DNA of 34,002 nucleotides from Methylomonas sp. (GTDB lineage: Bacteria; Pseudomonadota; Gammaproteobacteria; Methylococcales; Methylomonadaceae), in contig JALXCS010000380.1 in NCBI GenBank assembly GCA_026990815.1, positions 1 to 34,002 of the forward strand, given 5' to 3'. The position numbers were made by a program, and so were the translations under genes. Of this stretch, positions 8,539-17,327 are shown piece by piece; position 1 is the first letter of the stretch, and the number at the start of each line of letters is the position of its first letter. The notes below the pieces were generated by a model, which had not been told where the DNA came from, did no database searches, and saw only the letters and a program-made list of their open reading frames with translations.

Positions 8539-9036
8539 ATGACAACTAAAAAAAACATTTTTCTGCATCTTTCATTATTATTTCTCATGGCATGTTTTAC
8601 TTTTTTCACTCAACCCGCCTCAGCCTATGAGGATGATGAAAAAATAGAATGTAAGCCCCCCAGACTCCGAAGTATTAAACCCGAAAGCTATACTAAGAAC
8701 CATTCAGAAGTTTCTCCTGAGAGTGAATTTTCATTTACCTTGCCTGTTTGGACTGACCCTGAAAAGGTTACAGTGACGGTGAAAAAAATACCTACTAACG
8801 TGACAGTTGAAGATCATGGAAGTTTTTTTCTGGTCAAGGGAAAGCTGCCTGCTGAATTGGAAAACACCTATGCCCGAATTAGTGTCAGAGCAGTTGCTAA
8901 ACTGGGATGTTTAAAAAGAGATGGTTGGCTATTAAAAATTTCAGAACGGGTGACTAATGAACCGAAATCCGAAACAGAATCGAAACCTAATCCAGAAGAA
9001 AACCCCGAAAAACAACAACCCGCTATAGCTCAATAA
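8539..9036 (+). CDS. Small exported protein, Pro/Glu-rich tail, unknown function
   Basis: I do not recognise a family. A strong ribosome site (AGGAGGG, nine bases before the ATG) supports the start. Residues 1-29 form a signal peptide with likely cleavage at PASA/YEDD. The mature part has two cysteines (near 38 and 118) that could form a disulphide, and a beta-rich middle (about 60-130). The C-terminal 30 residues are rich in E, P, K, N and Q (low complexity, probably disordered). It follows the DUF2066 gene by 42 bp and its stop overlaps the convergent deaminase gene by 7 bases. Likely periplasmic. Confidence 0.7.
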   Translation: MTTKKNIFLHLSLLFLMACFTFFTQPASAYEDDEKIECKPPRLRSIKPESYTKNHSEVSPESEFSFTLPVWTDPEKVTVTVKKIPTNVTVEDHGSFFLVKGKLPAELENTYARISVRAVAKLGCLKRDGWLLKISERVTNEPKSETESKPNPEENPEKQQPAIAQ

Positions 9037-9494
9037 GGAGTTTTTTCAGAAAAATTGTTCCAGACTTGAAAAGGTTTATTGGCATCAGCGATGTCAATTT
9101 GTAGCATTGGTATTGTTCGTTGCTCGGGCATTAACTGAATTTCTTGATAAATAAAGCTGTCATCAAAGCCTGCTTGTGCCGCATCAAATCGATTGCAAGC
9201 AAAATAAACTTTTTTCAGTCTGGCCCAATAAATCGCTCCCAAACACATGGGACAAGGCTCACAACTGCTGTAGAGAACACAATCTGTTAGCCAAAAACTA
9301 TTAATGTTTTGGCAGGCGCGTCGAATTGCTAGAATTTCCGCATGCGCTGTAGGATCATTTTTTTTAGTAACCAGATTAGCGTTGCTGGCTAATATTTGTT
9401 CATTTTTAACAATAACAGCTCCATAAGGCCCACCGCCTTTTCTTGGGTTTTCGGCGGCAAGATCAATAGCCTGCTGTAAAAAATCTATTTTCAC
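9030..9494 (-). CDS. Nucleoside/guanine deaminase (CDA family)
   Basis: A zinc-dependent cytidine-deaminase-fold enzyme, most like GuaD-type guanine deaminase (guanine to xanthine, purine salvage). Zinc ligands and the proton shuttle are visible: H51 and E53 in HAEILAIR, and C81 and C84 in PCPMC. The N-terminal GGGPYGAVIVK and the FDDSFIYQEI segment near 110-119 resemble bacterial guanine deaminases. The chain ends in Tyr, as in B. subtilis GuaD where the terminal Tyr helps bind substrate. At 154 aa it has the expected size. TadA is less likely given the GGGP and FDD features. Its ATG overlaps the metA stop by 4 bases, so translation is coupled. Confidence 0.85.
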   Translation of the reverse strand: MKIDFLQQAIDLAAENPRKGGGPYGAVIVKNEQILASNANLVTKKNDPTAHAEILAIRRACQNINSFWLTDCVLYSSCEPCPMCLGAIYWARLKKVYFACNRFDAAQAGFDDSFIYQEIQLMPEQRTIPMLQIDIADANKPFQVWNNFSEKTPY

Positions 9495-10564
9495 TGCTTC
9501 AAGCCAAGAGGATTTTCCGGATCAATTCCTTCCATGAAAGGCAATCGTCGATCCTTATTAGTTATTTGGTAAACCTTGCCCAACCAGTTGTTAATTACCG
9601 CCTTGGCCGTATCTCGCCAGGTATTATCCAAATTCTCAATAATTTGTTGCTCTGGAAAATCTTCCAGCTCCCTTCCCAAATTTTTAGCTTCAATCACATG
9701 TTTATTATAATCCCGTAAAATTTTCTGAGCTTCTGGGTTGAAATAGTTTTCCGGAAAAGGTGGGGAATCTTTTCTTTCTCCGTGAAAAAAACGAATGACT
9801 TCCCGTTTATATTCTTTCATCAAACTGATTTCGTCATATTCAGGATGCCCTTGAAAAAAAACAATTCTGAAACCATCAGGACTGACCGCCAAATGAACAC
9901 CTGCTTGCTCACTGATTGCCAACACTTTCAATCCATTTTCCTCCATATCCTTTTGAAAAATTTCATTATATCTCGAATGCGGCACATCAAAGCGGGTATT
10001 GATTTCGGCCACTAATGGGTGTCGACGATCCAGCAATTTATGGGCAAATACTCCCCAACGCTTTCCTGTTGCTAATGGCGTTCTTTCAATCCCGTAGCAA
10101 TAATGAATTAAAGCATGTGTTGCCAAACAGGAACAAAGAATGGATGTTACATTCTTTTTTGCCCAATCAAAAACTTCAGTTAGAGGTTGCCAGAAATCCT
10201 CTTCAGGTATGTGTGGATGAGTAACATTGGCGCCGCTGATAATCAAGGCATCTAGGCCATCCTGTTTGATCTTGTCAAAGGATTCATAGTATTTTTCAAT
10301 ATGAGCCTTCGCCTCAGGGCCACGCTGCAACCCTTCGACAGTGAATAGGTGGACATGGAATTGGGCTATTTGATTGCAGGCGCTAACCAATCTGAAAAAT
10401 TGCCTTTCCGTTGCTTCAAGCGCAGAATCTGGCATCATATTGAGTAACCCAATATGAATTTCCCTAATATCCTGGTGACTGGCTCTTTCTGGATTTAATA
10501 TATCCTCCCCTTCATCACGTAAACGCTGGAAAGTAGGCAAATCAATATGAGCAACAATTGGCAT
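9491..10564 (-). CDS. metA: Homoserine O-acyltransferase, MetA type
   Basis: Activates homoserine in methionine biosynthesis by acyl transfer from succinyl- or acetyl-CoA. The catalytic Cys is C146 (in SCLATHA), with H240 and E242 in FFQGHPEYD. The family opening IHIGLLNMMPDSALEATERQ is near 37-56. At 357 aa it is longer than E. coli MetA (309), with extra length at both ends, as in some betaproteobacterial and methylotroph homologues. The residue aligned with the acyl-selecting position 111 of E. coli (Gly for succinyl, Glu for acetyl) appears to be Thr115, so the acyl donor is uncertain. A strong AAGGAGG ribosome site precedes the ATG. It lies 17 bp after the P-loop ATPase gene and overlaps the deaminase gene. 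Confidence 0.92.
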   Translation of the reverse strand: MPIVAHIDLPTFQRLRDEGEDILNPERASHQDIREIHIGLLNMMPDSALEATERQFFRLVSACNQIAQFHVHLFTVEGLQRGPEAKAHIEKYYESFDKIKQDGLDALIISGANVTHPHIPEEDFWQPLTEVFDWAKKNVTSILCSCLATHALIHYCYGIERTPLATGKRWGVFAHKLLDRRHPLVAEINTRFDVPHSRYNEIFQKDMEENGLKVLAISEQAGVHLAVSPDGFRIVFFQGHPEYDEISLMKEYKREVIRFFHGERKDSPPFPENYFNPEAQKILRDYNKHVIEAKNLGRELEDFPEQQIIENLDNTWRDTAKAVINNWLGKVYQITNKDRRLPFMEGIDPENPLGLKQ

Positions 10565-10581
10565 ATTCTTAGCCTCCTTTA

Positions 10582-11430
10582 TTAATTAGTTTGAACGTCA
10601 ATTGCATTTGCAATTAACTGAATAAAATCTTGTTCGCTTTGAATTGACGCAGCTTGACCAGCATCAATTGTATATCCGTACTGTTCAGCTATTGCCTGAT
10701 AACGTGGTAATCTGGATTTAAAAAGTTCGGGGAATACCCAGCGAACAAAATCATCCGGATCAATTTCATCCGTATCATGAAGCTTTTTCAAGTTCAAATA
10801 ATCTTCCAATTTGGTTTCAAGAAAAGCCTCCCGATAATACATGGGCTTGGGGTCTGAGACGGCACGATCAATAATCGTTTGTTCAAGATTTTCCGGAATT
10901 TTGAGATACACGATCAAGGTATGTTCGGCCAGGACAGACAAGGTTTCCGGGTCATCCAGTTCACAAACACTACCGCCGGCGTCATTAACAAAATGTTTAT
11001 AACCGTATATATCTTCAGCTTTATGGATAAATTCCGGTACATCACGCATTGCCATAATCTCAGCATGGCGATGCAAATATTGTCTCCTTTTAAATTCTTC
11101 CAGGGATAATCCACCCAATTCAGGACTCCCTATTTTCCCCAAAAAACTGGAAACGAGAGTCAGGTTATCAACAGTTATGTTATTACAAATATAAATAGAA
11201 TCGGAAAGCAACAAATCCCGTAGAAAAGGCACATCCATCGCCTGTCGCTTAATATTATCCAGAATCGGCTCTTCGAGATATTTGGTGCCAATGCGATAAT
11301 CACCGGAATAATGAAACCATTTTTCTTTGGGTAATTTATTAGCCAATGTGGTTTTTCCTGCACCTGACATGGCTAACAAGGTAATTCTTTTTGATTCCCA
11401 GTCGAGGAATTCCTGGGTGCTCATTTTCAT
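10582..11430 (-). CDS. Uncharacterised P-loop ATPase in the metA operon
   Basis: A conserved proteobacterial P-loop protein whose function I do not know. The Walker A motif is AMSGAGKT at residues 20-27, with Ala in the first Gly position. It is followed by a distinctive FHYSGDYRIGTKYL near 39-52 and by HFVNDAGGS with nearby acidic residues in the middle. The C-terminal half is rich in charged helical sequence (DPDDFVRWVFPELFKSRLPRY). The overall shape suggests a small-molecule or nucleotide kinase-like fold rather than AAA+, but no substrate can be read out. It is first in a three-gene operon with metA 17 bp downstream. The start is ATG at 11430, with an alternative ATG at 11424; neither has a strong ribosome site. 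Confidence 0.8.
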   Translation of the reverse strand: MKMSTQEFLDWESKRITLLAMSGAGKTTLANKLPKEKWFHYSGDYRIGTKYLEEPILDNIKRQAMDVPFLRDLLLSDSIYICNNITVDNLTLVSSFLGKIGSPELGGLSLEEFKRRQYLHRHAEIMAMRDVPEFIHKAEDIYGYKHFVNDAGGSVCELDDPETLSVLAEHTLIVYLKIPENLEQTIIDRAVSDPKPMYYREAFLETKLEDYLNLKKLHDTDEIDPDDFVRWVFPELFKSRLPRYQAIAEQYGYTIDAGQAASIQSEQDFIQLIANAIDVQTN

Positions 11431-11507
11431 GATTTGGATTCTTGCTTGGTGAAAAAGACTGGCTATATTAACAAACTACCACTTGCATACAAGAAAAAAC
11501 CAGGAAT

Positions 11508-11888
11508 CTAAACTGTCATATAATAATCCCGTTTTGCGGTTTGCCATACCTGATAGGTCATTGTACAAGTGGCATAAAGGGATATTAAATCTAAAGGAAC
11601 CCCCAACCCAGCTACATCGATTTCCAGAAAAAGCATAATAACCAGCGTCCATACCGAATTGTAAATCAAACTGGCTAATACTAATGCCGTATAGAGGTAA
11701 TCAGAACCCGTTGTGACAGGCTTATCCTTATAAACTTTATAACCAATATGAATAATGACAACACCAGCGATGACATCCAAAACAGTAAAAATAAATGGCC
11801 CGGTATCCCAAATATAATAGATGATAACACTCCATAAAACAGAGTATTCAAGACCGAAAATCATGATAAATTTCTTAAATTTCGCCAC
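11508..11888 (-). CDS. Small four-helix membrane protein, unknown function
   Basis: No family recognised. The 126-residue frame shows four hydrophobic segments at about 8-28, 33-49, 64-88 and 91-112, with short charged loops (KVYKDKPVTTGSD between helices 2 and 3). It starts at a GTG (11886-11888) with AAAGGT upstream; an internal ATG at residue 9 would cut into the first helix. It is preceded by about 180 bp of non-coding DNA and followed 77 bp later by the ATPase-metA operon, so it could be co-transcribed. Likely an inner-membrane protein. Confidence 0.65.
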   Translation of the reverse strand: MAKFKKFIMIFGLEYSVLWSVIIYYIWDTGPFIFTVLDVIAGVVIIHIGYKVYKDKPVTTGSDYLYTALVLASLIYNSVWTLVIMLFLEIDVAGLGVPLDLISLYATCTMTYQVWQTAKRDYYMTV

Positions 11889-12065
11889 TTGTTAGTTACC
11901 TTTTTTCATCCATTACATTCAAAAAACAAAGATGGGGAAGCTATGATTTTTAATAAGACAGTGTGCTTTTGCTCATCATTCATATAATAGTAGCAGAACA
12001 GGGAGATAGATTTTTTCGGTGCGTCCTTGCCCCACAAAGTTTTTTGAAAATACTTATTCTGAGTG

Positions 12066-12572
12066 TTATTTTCTCATTTCACTAAGTATTTCTCCATTAT
12101 TATCTAATGTTATTTCCAAAATATTTCCTGAAACCATAAGATCAATATCATATTCTTCGCCATATCGATTGGGATTATTAATCATTTTCACAGCTAAAAT
12201 TTTGTAATCTGGATAATTTGATTGCAAACTTTTAACTGCCTGATCTGAAATGACATTAAACGAATGCTTTTCCACAATAATAATATTAGTAAATAACTGA
12301 CCATTAGGCCTGAATAATTCCCCCATTTCATCTTCGTAAGGCATATTATTTTGATCAGTTTTATTTTCCTCAAACGTCACTTGATAAAAAGATTGGCCAA
12401 AATGGTTTTTTTCTTGTACAGAAATAGCCTTTGCTTTGGGATGGTTTTTATGCATATAGTCCAAGGCTTTTTGTGGTAAGTCTTGCATGCTGATATTTTT
12501 AGCATTGACAGTAAAAGATGTTGATGTTAAAGACAGTAGCAGCCAAAATATTTTAATAAATTTTTTTTGCAT
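12066..12572 (-). CDS. Exported PepSY-like domain protein
   Basis: A predicted periplasmic protein with two PepSY-like repeats, a small alpha-beta fold seen in peptidase propeptides and envelope proteins. Residues 1-24 form a signal peptide ending at VNA. Repeat one runs from LPQKALDYMHKNHPKAKA (about 32-49) to YQVTF. Repeat two runs from ISDQAVKSLQSNYPDYKI (about 108-125) to ILEITLDNNGEIL. A good ribosome site (GGAGGATTATC) fixes the ATG. It is monocistronic as far as I can see. The fold suggests binding or inhibition of a partner protein, but no partner is evident. Confidence 0.75.
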   Translation of the reverse strand: MQKKFIKIFWLLLSLTSTSFTVNAKNISMQDLPQKALDYMHKNHPKAKAISVQEKNHFGQSFYQVTFEENKTDQNNMPYEDEMGELFRPNGQLFTNIIIVEKHSFNVISDQAVKSLQSNYPDYKILAVKMINNPNRYGEEYDIDLMVSGNILEITLDNNGEILSEMRK

Positions 12573-12637
12573 GATAATCCTCCATTAACTTGATATATAA
12601 ATATAGATACTTTGTTTTATTTAAAGCATCACCGAAA

Positions 12638-12660
12638 ATTGGATTCAAATATGATCCAAT
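12638..12660 (-). terminator. Hairpin spanning the stop codon of the second Hsp70 gene
   Basis: Seen: ATTGGAT (12638-12644) and ATCCAAT (12654-12660) are perfect 7-bp arms around a 9-base loop that contains the TGA stop. On the minus strand the stem is followed by TTTCGG. The short T-run and AT-rich stem make it a weak intrinsic terminator at best. It closes the DUF2760/Hsp70 operon. Confidence 0.4.
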
Positions 12661-15398
12661 AATTTCAAACCAGGCGGTAATGATTCACCAAAAACCTGCT
12701 TTTCCTCCTGCTCGTCCAGCTCGGTTATTTGTGTAATCATATTTATCCAGGAAGCAGGAGACTTGCTGGATTTTAGTTTTGCTCCAACTTTTTCACGGAG
12801 CTTAGTATTCACATCCCTGTTTCGATCTCCTGTCATTCGAGTCATCAAAGTGGCGGCAAAACCAGCCTGAGGTATTTTTTTCCAATCAACGCTCAAACAT
12901 TGCTGCAGCCATAATTCAATTTGACCGGGAGGAATAACAAAATGGTCGCTGCCATGAAACAGTTTTCTTGAGCCAACTCGTCCCAAAGCCCACCAACTCT
13001 GCACCGATTCGCTGGGTTTTTTCAGACGTTTTAACAACCATTCTCCAAGCTGAGTTTTTTTATCAACTGAGAGTCGTTCCAATGATCCTGCCAACCTGAC
13101 CATTTCGTCATAGCTGTGCAATTTGCTCAGTTTGGCGATATTGCCTTGTCTTGCAGAAGCAGGGTTAATAAATTTTGCCAGATCAGCAAATATTTTTTCC
13201 TGGGCCAGGGTATCAAGTCCACCGGCAATTCTGCGCCACAAAGTCCACCATTCCGTCCAATTTTGAGTTTCAGTCACAAACTGAATGCCCTTGGGATAAA
13301 TTTTCCACAATTGTTCAATCCGCCAATCATCCAGTTGGTAGCCAAACCCCGGTCTCAAACAAAAACCCGTCAAATTCAACCAAGCCCGCTCATGATTAAT
13401 CGAGCGTCGGCGGTTTTTCATGGTTTCAAGCAATAACGAAAATAATTCCCGTAATAATAGCGTGTGCCAGTCCTGACGGGGACCAAGCATTTTTTCCAGA
13501 TCAGAGCGTAAACTTTTTACCGCTTTGGGATTGACAGTTTTTGATTTACCACCAAAAATTTCCAGTATCTTTTCTGCCGCCTGATTAAAATTATCGGGCA
13601 AACCCTGACGCTGCACAGATTGCGTTCTGCGCCGAATCTCAAATTCAACATCCCAGCGTTGCTGAGGGTTATCAACTGCAACACACTGAATTCTCAAGGT
13701 TCCCACTTCCGTCAAAGTTATTGCCAATTTAACAGTGACTTCATTAAGCGTTGCCCCATCCTGCTGTTCAAGCGCAACAGCCAAAGGCGGTAAATCATGA
13801 AACCGGTCATCCATTTCCTGAACAAGCTCACCCGGCTTTAATTGGTTATCCCCTGTCAAAGAAGCCAGATGAAAACGCACGGGCTGACCCAAACGCAATG
13901 CAAATTGCCTGTTTTCCAGAATGATTTCCTCACCTTCCTCGGTTCCCTGCGGCAAAATACAAATTGCTTGCCGTGATTTCTCAGTTTCCAAATCAATCAC
14001 CAAAAAATAACTGCGTGATGCACCACCGCCAATCTTTATCTGTTTACCCTGTCTGGCTATCGCATAACTGACTGCACCAAAAGCAACAGCCAATTCCGGA
14101 TGAATATTTTCCAGATGTTTAACCGGCTGGTCACTCCAGGAACCGAGCAAATCAAGAACCCTCTGACGAATCACTTTGCTGCGAAACACTCCGCCATTAA
14201 ACAAAACCGCATCAGGAACACCCTGCTCGCTTTGTGTCGCCTGTTGCGCCCCCTGTTTATGCAGATTCAAAAAAGCGGCAATATGTTTGCTGATCGCAGG
14301 ATCTGCCGCATAAGGCAAGCCGAATTCCACCACACCACTGCGTTTCTTGTCTGGAAACTGATCTATTTTTGATAGGGGAAAGAAGCCATCCAGGGCAATC
14401 ACATTAACTACCTCTTTACTCAATTCAACTGAACGCGTACTACCAATTAATCGAGAACCGCCGCCCAAAAGCGTTACTGCATATTTTTCTGGCGCTTGGT
14501 CATTGAGTAACTGCTCCTTGCAAATCCGGCATTGTTCAATCAACTGCGCCAATTCAGCAACGGAAACCCGCTTGCCATCCGGATACAAGCTTTTTTCGAC
14601 GCGATGTGCCAAGGTTAAATCAATATTATCGCCTCCCAGCATTAAATGTTCGCCGACACCTATTCTTGTCAGTTTAGGCTTCGGACCACCTGGTTCAACT
14701 TTAATCAGAGTCAAATCGGTCGTGCCGCCGCCAACATCACATACCAAAAGCAGCCGAACATTTTCCAATGCCTGATCTAAATCATGCTGATGCCTACGCA
14801 GCCAGTCATAACAAACCGCTTGTGGCTCTTCCAGCAAGCGCAGCTTGGGAATTCCGGCAATTCGTGCAGCCTCAAGCGTTAAAGAGCGTGCGGCTTCATC
14901 AAATGATGCGGGAACGGTAATCACAACATCCTGATTTTCCAGTAAGGCATCCGGAAATTTATGATTCCACACGGCACGAACATGGGCCAGATACCTGGCG
15001 CTAGCATCGAGCGGAGAAACCTTAGGCACATCCTCACTACTACCCCAGGGTAATATCGGTGCAGTATGATCAATGGACGGATGAGACAACCAGCTTTTGG
15101 CACTGGTCACCATTCGTCCTTGGGTTTTCGCACCCAAAACTCGGGCTGCTTCGCCAATCACTGCCGAATCGCCAGATGGCGAAAATGCAATATCAGATTC
15201 GACCAGCTCACCTTCGGCAGGATGATAACGAACGGACGGCAGCAAATCCCTCGCAGCCACTTCACCCGGCGCCACCAGTTGTTGAATTTGGAAAAGCTTT
15301 ATTTCGGAATCAGATGGATCGGCGTTGGCATATGCGACAACAGTATGGGTTGTCCCCAAATCAATACCGACCAGGTATTGTGGATTTTGATTTTGCAC
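12645..15398 (-). CDS. Hsp70-family chaperone-like protein with long C-terminal extension
   Basis: An Hsp70/DnaK-superfamily ATPase, distinct from housekeeping DnaK. The N-terminal actin-like nucleotide domain shows VGIDLGTTHTVVAYA (phosphate loop 1, residues 10-24), VCDVGGGTTDLTLI (phosphate loop 2, near 217) and VLFNGGVFRS (near 405). The remaining 350 or so residues lack a recognisable DnaK substrate-binding lid and EEVD-like tail. They are consistent with the DUF3731-type extension of this Hsp70 branch. Total 917 aa against about 640 for DnaK. It starts at a GTG 15 bp after the first Hsp70 gene and has no dnaJ or grpE neighbour. Client and cochaperone are unknown. Confidence 0.88.
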   Translation of the reverse strand: MQNQNPQYLVGIDLGTTHTVVAYANADPSDSEIKLFQIQQLVAPGEVAARDLLPSVRYHPAEGELVESDIAFSPSGDSAVIGEAARVLGAKTQGRMVTSAKSWLSHPSIDHTAPILPWGSSEDVPKVSPLDASARYLAHVRAVWNHKFPDALLENQDVVITVPASFDEAARSLTLEAARIAGIPKLRLLEEPQAVCYDWLRRHQHDLDQALENVRLLLVCDVGGGTTDLTLIKVEPGGPKPKLTRIGVGEHLMLGGDNIDLTLAHRVEKSLYPDGKRVSVAELAQLIEQCRICKEQLLNDQAPEKYAVTLLGGGSRLIGSTRSVELSKEVVNVIALDGFFPLSKIDQFPDKKRSGVVEFGLPYAADPAISKHIAAFLNLHKQGAQQATQSEQGVPDAVLFNGGVFRSKVIRQRVLDLLGSWSDQPVKHLENIHPELAVAFGAVSYAIARQGKQIKIGGGASRSYFLVIDLETEKSRQAICILPQGTEEGEEIILENRQFALRLGQPVRFHLASLTGDNQLKPGELVQEMDDRFHDLPPLAVALEQQDGATLNEVTVKLAITLTEVGTLRIQCVAVDNPQQRWDVEFEIRRRTQSVQRQGLPDNFNQAAEKILEIFGGKSKTVNPKAVKSLRSDLEKMLGPRQDWHTLLLRELFSLLLETMKNRRRSINHERAWLNLTGFCLRPGFGYQLDDWRIEQLWKIYPKGIQFVTETQNWTEWWTLWRRIAGGLDTLAQEKIFADLAKFINPASARQGNIAKLSKLHSYDEMVRLAGSLERLSVDKKTQLGEWLLKRLKKPSESVQSWWALGRVGSRKLFHGSDHFVIPPGQIELWLQQCLSVDWKKIPQAGFAATLMTRMTGDRNRDVNTKLREKVGAKLKSSKSPASWINMITQITELDEQEEKQVFGESLPPGLKLLDHI

Positions 15399-15413
15399 GT
15401 TTGTTACTGGAAT

Positions 15414-17327
15414 CTATTCCTGATGTACATCTGTTTCGGAAGATTCGCAGTCATCTTCACCCGCTCGAACATCAAATTCAATTTTCCAGCGGTTACCGTC
15501 CTGGGTCGATACAGCTTGTAACTCAAGTGTTCCTACTTCAGTCACTGCGGCACATAAATGGACGGGAATCACCTCTCCCGGATTATGATTTTCAACCGGC
15601 AAAGTGATTTCGATTTCATCAAGTTCTTCAAGTTCACCTTCAGACCAGTGTTCAAGTCTTGCTCCAACCTGATCATCACGGCGAACCGTGGAACTGAAAA
15701 AACGGAATCTGACCGGCTCTCCAATTACCAGACCGAACTCATCACCCACCAGTTTCTGTTCAGTACCTTCTTCCATGCCAAAAGGGGCGATACAAAGCGC
15801 TTGCAATTCTGGCAACATTCCAGGGACAGCAGGCATTGTGCTCTCAATACCCACATAATAGGCAGCGGCAGTTCCGCCTTTGATGCGGACGCCCTGGCCT
15901 TTTCTGACGAACCCATAATAGGCTGCACCACGCGCGACTGCCAAATCCAGATCAGCACCTTCAAGTAATCTGGCTTCTGGCGCGGCTTCGCCCGTCAACC
16001 AGGAATTCAGTACTTCCATTAATCGTTGACCCAACAAATCAGATTTTAATACCCCACCGTTAAATAACACAGCCGATGGATGTAAAAAGCTGGCATTTTC
16101 CGGCAAGGAAATATCGGACAATTCTTCGGTTGCTGAAAGTTGTTTTGATAAAAATGCCGCTAAATGGCGAGTAATACCGGCATCTTGCGCATAAGGCAGG
16201 CCAACTGTTCTTAATCCTGTTCTTGCGCGACTAACAGGCTGTTCAGTAACGGAAATTTTTGGAAAAAAGCCTTCAACCAATACCCGGTTGACTTCCTCGC
16301 GGGTTAATTCAGTACGAAGTGTTCCACCAATCAATGACGAACCCCGGTTGGGAACAACCAATGGAATGTTATCCGCTTCCGGATCACTGAGGATTTTTTC
16401 TTTGGCATCACGGCAACCATGCGTCAATGCCTGTATTTGCCATGGTTCAAGACATTTGCCATCCTGTTCAAGTTTAGCTTTGACGGTATAAGCCAGAGCT
16501 AAATCCATATTGTCACCGCCCAGCAAAATATGATCACCGACCGCAACACGAGTTAATTCTAGGTTGCCTTCCCGCTCTGTAACTGCAATCAAGGATAAAT
16601 CTGTGGTGCCGCCACCAACATCAATGACCAGAATAATATCGCCCACTTTAACCTGATCCCGCCATTCACCTTGACTTCTTTCAATCCAGCTATACAAAGC
16701 AGACTGCGGTTCTTCTAGCAAAATAGCCTGATCCAGCCCCAGGGTTTTAGCCGCATCGACTGTAAGTTCACGTGCCGCGGGATCAAATGATGCCGGCACC
16801 GTAATCGTGACATCCTGTTGCTTTAATGGAGCTTCAGGATGTTGATTGTTCCAGGCATTTAACAAATGCTCCAGATAGGCACAAGTAGCCTGAAAAGGTG
16901 AAATTCGTTCAACTTCATCAGGCGCTTCAGCCGGTAATATCGGAGCTTTACAGTCTACTCCAGCATGGCACAACCAGCTTTTGGCGCTGGATACCAATCT
17001 GATCGGAGTTTTACTACCTAAATTCCTAGCAATTTCACCGACAATGTGTTCTGGATGCGGATCCCAGGGTAATGCAATCTCTCCTTCTGAAATTTCCGCT
17101 CTATGCGCTTGATACAAAAATGAGGGTAGCTGTGATTTTTCCTCAACCGTACCCGGTGCAGTTAGTTGTGGTATCGGCAACACTTCTTGAAAAACTTCAG
17201 TATCTTCAGATTGATTAATATCAACCCAGGACAATACACAGTGGGTGGTCCCTAGGTCAATTCCCACTGTAAACACGGACTCTCCGTTATCAGCCCCGTT
17301 TTGGGTGACTGATTCGGTTTCACTCAT
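15414..17327 (-). CDS. Hsp70-family chaperone-like protein, first of a tandem pair
   Basis: An Hsp70-superfamily ATPase of the HscC/YegD-like kind rather than DnaK. The nucleotide domain spans roughly residues 19-470: VGIDLGTTHCVLSW near 21-34, VIDVGGGTTDLSLIAV near 235-250, and LFNGGVLKSDLLGQRL near 421-436. A short beta-rich C-terminal part (about 490-625) follows and the chain ends in an acidic tail, without an alpha-helical lid. It is related to, but clearly diverged from, the 917-aa neighbour, suggesting an old duplication. A strong GGAGGT ribosome site lies inside the end of the DUF2760 gene, which it overlaps by 4 bases (ATGA). Confidence 0.88.
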   Translation of the reverse strand: MSETESVTQNGADNGESVFTVGIDLGTTHCVLSWVDINQSEDTEVFQEVLPIPQLTAPGTVEEKSQLPSFLYQAHRAEISEGEIALPWDPHPEHIVGEIARNLGSKTPIRLVSSAKSWLCHAGVDCKAPILPAEAPDEVERISPFQATCAYLEHLLNAWNNQHPEAPLKQQDVTITVPASFDPAARELTVDAAKTLGLDQAILLEEPQSALYSWIERSQGEWRDQVKVGDIILVIDVGGGTTDLSLIAVTEREGNLELTRVAVGDHILLGGDNMDLALAYTVKAKLEQDGKCLEPWQIQALTHGCRDAKEKILSDPEADNIPLVVPNRGSSLIGGTLRTELTREEVNRVLVEGFFPKISVTEQPVSRARTGLRTVGLPYAQDAGITRHLAAFLSKQLSATEELSDISLPENASFLHPSAVLFNGGVLKSDLLGQRLMEVLNSWLTGEAAPEARLLEGADLDLAVARGAAYYGFVRKGQGVRIKGGTAAAYYVGIESTMPAVPGMLPELQALCIAPFGMEEGTEQKLVGDEFGLVIGEPVRFRFFSSTVRRDDQVGARLEHWSEGELEELDEIEITLPVENHNPGEVIPVHLCAAVTEVGTLELQAVSTQDGNRWKIEFDVRAGEDDCESSETDVHQE

